Shown here one piece after another: positions 52,262 through 53,568 of a stretch of DNA of 53,568 bases. This stretch comes from an uncultured Bacilli bacterium. Its GTDB lineage: Bacteria; Bacillota_I; Bacilli_A; RF39; UBA660. The stretch covers positions 1-53,568 of the forward strand of contig CAJTYF010000007.1 in the NCBI GenBank assembly GCA_910583945.1, given 5' to 3'. How positions within the stretch are numbered: the first letter of the stretch is position 1; each line of letters begins with the position of its first letter. Below the pieces are notes generated by a model. It searched no databases. It had not been told where the DNA came from and worked only from the letters and a program-made list of their open reading frames with translations. The position numbers and the translations under genes were made by a program.

Positions 52262-53336
52262 GTTTAAACCATCCTAAAATCTTTTTAAAAAAACTTTCCT
52301 TTTTAGATCCCTCTTGGTTTTTACGAATATAAACATTAACAACCTTTAAAACCTCATCTTTTAATTTAATTTCTACAGTTCCCACGATAGTTTGATCTTC
52401 ATAATCCTCTAGCTTTCTTAAATTAATATTTAAAGTTACATCTTTCTTTTCTTCTTCTTTTAAAAGCACATACACATCCGCTTTAATATATAATTCATCT
52501 TTATAGTAATTTTCCTTTTCAATCTTAAATTGATTTTTATCAAGAATTAATTCCTTATTATACATATCAAAAACCGTTTCATAAAGTTTCTCATGATCAT
52601 CCCAATCGTTTCCATCATTCAAAGTCACGATTGTCACATTTTTATCTTCTTTTGATGCAGTAGAAACTAACGTTCTTCTGGCTTTTTCTGTAAAACCAGT
52701 TTTACCTCCAGTCGTGTAGTCATAAGCGTTTAACAATTTATTCTTATTTGTCCAACTATACGTTTTTTTATCACTTTTAGCAACATAATTCTTTGTTTTA
52801 ACTATTTCTTGATAGATTTCATTTTGCATCGCGTAACTTGATAAAAGAGCCATATCATAGGCAGTGGACAAATTCCCTTCTCCTTTGTTATTTTCGAGCC
52901 CATGAGGATTAATAAACTGGGTATTCTTCATACCAATTTCACTAGCTTTTAAATTCATTAAACGAACAAAATCATCAACATTTCCTCCCACATAGTCCGC
53001 TATAGCTAAAGCCGCATCATTTCCACTTCTAAGCATCAAACCATAAAGTAAATCCTTTAAACTAATTTTTTCCCCCACTTCAACATAAATCCCACTACCA
53101 AAAGACTTTAACACCACATCATTAATTTCAACCAAATCTTCTAAATTACTATTTTCTATAACAACAATAGCCGTCATAATTTTTGTAATACTTGCAATTA
53201 AATGTTGATCATGAATCCTTTCACCATATAAAACTCGATTAGTATCCATGTCCATAGCAATAATATTTCTTGCACTATAAGCATTTACAACCACAGGAAA
53301 TAATAAAAATACTACCATTACAATTATTTTTTTCAT
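52254..53336 (-). CDS. dacB: D-alanyl-D-alanine carboxypeptidase (PBP5* type)
   Basis: 360 residues: signal peptide (KKIIVMVVFLLFPVVVNA), S11 domain with SLTKIMTAIVV, SGNDAALAI and GGKTGFTEKARRTLV, so all three motifs are canonical, and a C-terminal beta domain. In spore formers the dacB product controls cortex crosslinking. The start is an ATG with no ideal site; upstream ATG and GTG codons are possible. Confidence 0.93.
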   Translation of the reverse strand: MKKIIVMVVFLLFPVVVNAYSARNIIAMDMDTNRVLYGERIHDQHLIASITKIMTAIVVIENSNLEDLVEINDVVLKSFGSGIYVEVGEKISLKDLLYGLMLRSGNDAALAIADYVGGNVDDFVRLMNLKASEIGMKNTQFINPHGLENNKGEGNLSTAYDMALLSSYAMQNEIYQEIVKTKNYVAKSDKKTYSWTNKNKLLNAYDYTTGGKTGFTEKARRTLVSTASKEDKNVTIVTLNDGNDWDDHEKLYETVFDMYNKELILDKNQFKIEKENYYKDELYIKADVYVLLKEEEKKDVTLNINLRKLEDYEDQTIVGTVEIKLKDEVLKVVNVYIRKNQEGSKKESFFKKILGWFKHD

Positions 53337-53437
53337 AGTCATCACTACTTCATTTTATTTTTAAAACAAAAAAAAAGAACTTCTTTTTTTAATTAAATAT
53401 TGAAACATTTTTTATATCTTTCGATGAGGCTAATTTT

Positions 53438-53568
53438 TCATTTTGTATAAGAATCGTCTCTTATTTTTTCTATTGGTAAACTTAAAATTACTTTCGTTCC
53501 ATTTTCTTTTTTTGAATGTTGTGTTAAACATAATGACTGATAAATAAAAGTAGTGTATAATTGAAATA
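53438..53568 (-). CDS. C-terminal end of a possible histidine kinase/GHKL ATPase (partial)
   Basis: Only 43 codons are in the window. The tail reads SKKENGTKVILSLPIEKI then RDDSYTK and TGA. GTKVILSLPI resembles the last strand of GHKL ATPase domains (GTxFxIxLPI). The rest lies beyond the window edge, so the call is weak. Confidence 0.4.
   Translation of the reverse strand, partial: FQLYTTFIYQSLCLTQHSKKENGTKVILSLPIEKIRDDSYTK

Noticed and set aside
53346..53437. Sigma-E or sigma-G promoter before dacB
   Set aside because: I looked for the known -35/-10 patterns and found no convincing match.
1..53568. CRISPR array
   Set aside because: No regularly spaced repeats or cas genes seen.

Overview
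The window comes from a very AT-rich Gram-positive bacterium of the Bacilli with a full peptidoglycan and lipoprotein apparatus, an anaerobic class III ribonucleotide reductase and sporulation genes (sigG, a dacB-spmA-spmB operon, a YlmC/YmxH protein). TGA is used as a normal stop (rpoB, lspA and a M16 peptidase gene end in ATGA-type overlaps or TGA), so this is genetic code 11 and not a mollicute code. The gene set and style (short surface proteins with one N-terminal membrane segment, RecU-PBP1, GpsB-RNase P RNA, RodZ-PgsA) fit an uncultured gut anaerobe related to the RF39/RFN20 type lineages; that placement is inference.

Left part, about 1-8.8 kb, is accessory and decaying. It holds a 46-residue ORF, a possible small island (HTH-CYTH regulator plus a hairpin-rich non-coding RNA) bounded by imperfect direct repeats of which one touches the 3' end of tRNA-Met, a citrate synthase relic, a LdcB-type carboxypeptidase and a Ca/Na antiporter, a surface protein gene broken by an in-frame TGA, and a RhuM plus queuosine-salvage (Qng1/DUF2419) gene pair.

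From 8.8 to 53.5 kb the window is mostly core genome. It includes rhomboid, rluD-type/lspA/YlmC, nrdD-nrdG-dut with a divergent Crp/Fnr regulator sharing a perfect 22-bp palindrome, sigG, a HipA/CtkA-like kinase, a NatAB-type ABC exporter behind a promoter with a G10 spacer (candidate phase variation), a PBP5-like protein, YtxH, TtcA-like, AI-2E transporter, tRNA-Glu, a rhodanese lipoprotein, a VOC protein with a frameshifted AraC gene, a lipoprotein, an HrcA-type (CIRCE) controlled Hsp20, a DUF4362-like membrane protein, the YmfF/YmfH peptidase pair, a large coiled-coil protein, rpoB-rpoC, an RsmC-like methylase, a ClpX-like fragment, pgsA, rodZ-like, rnpB, gpsB, an unknown 452-residue protein, recU-PBP1, a lysozyme-like hydrolase and the dacB-spmA-spmB sporulation operon.

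Most genes lie on the minus strand. The strongest second-look items are the G10 promoter of the ABC exporter, the shared palindrome placed at -41.5 of nrdDG, the tRNA-Met flanked mini-island with its mutually exclusive RNA hairpins, and the bacterial queuosine-salvage gene paired with RhuM.
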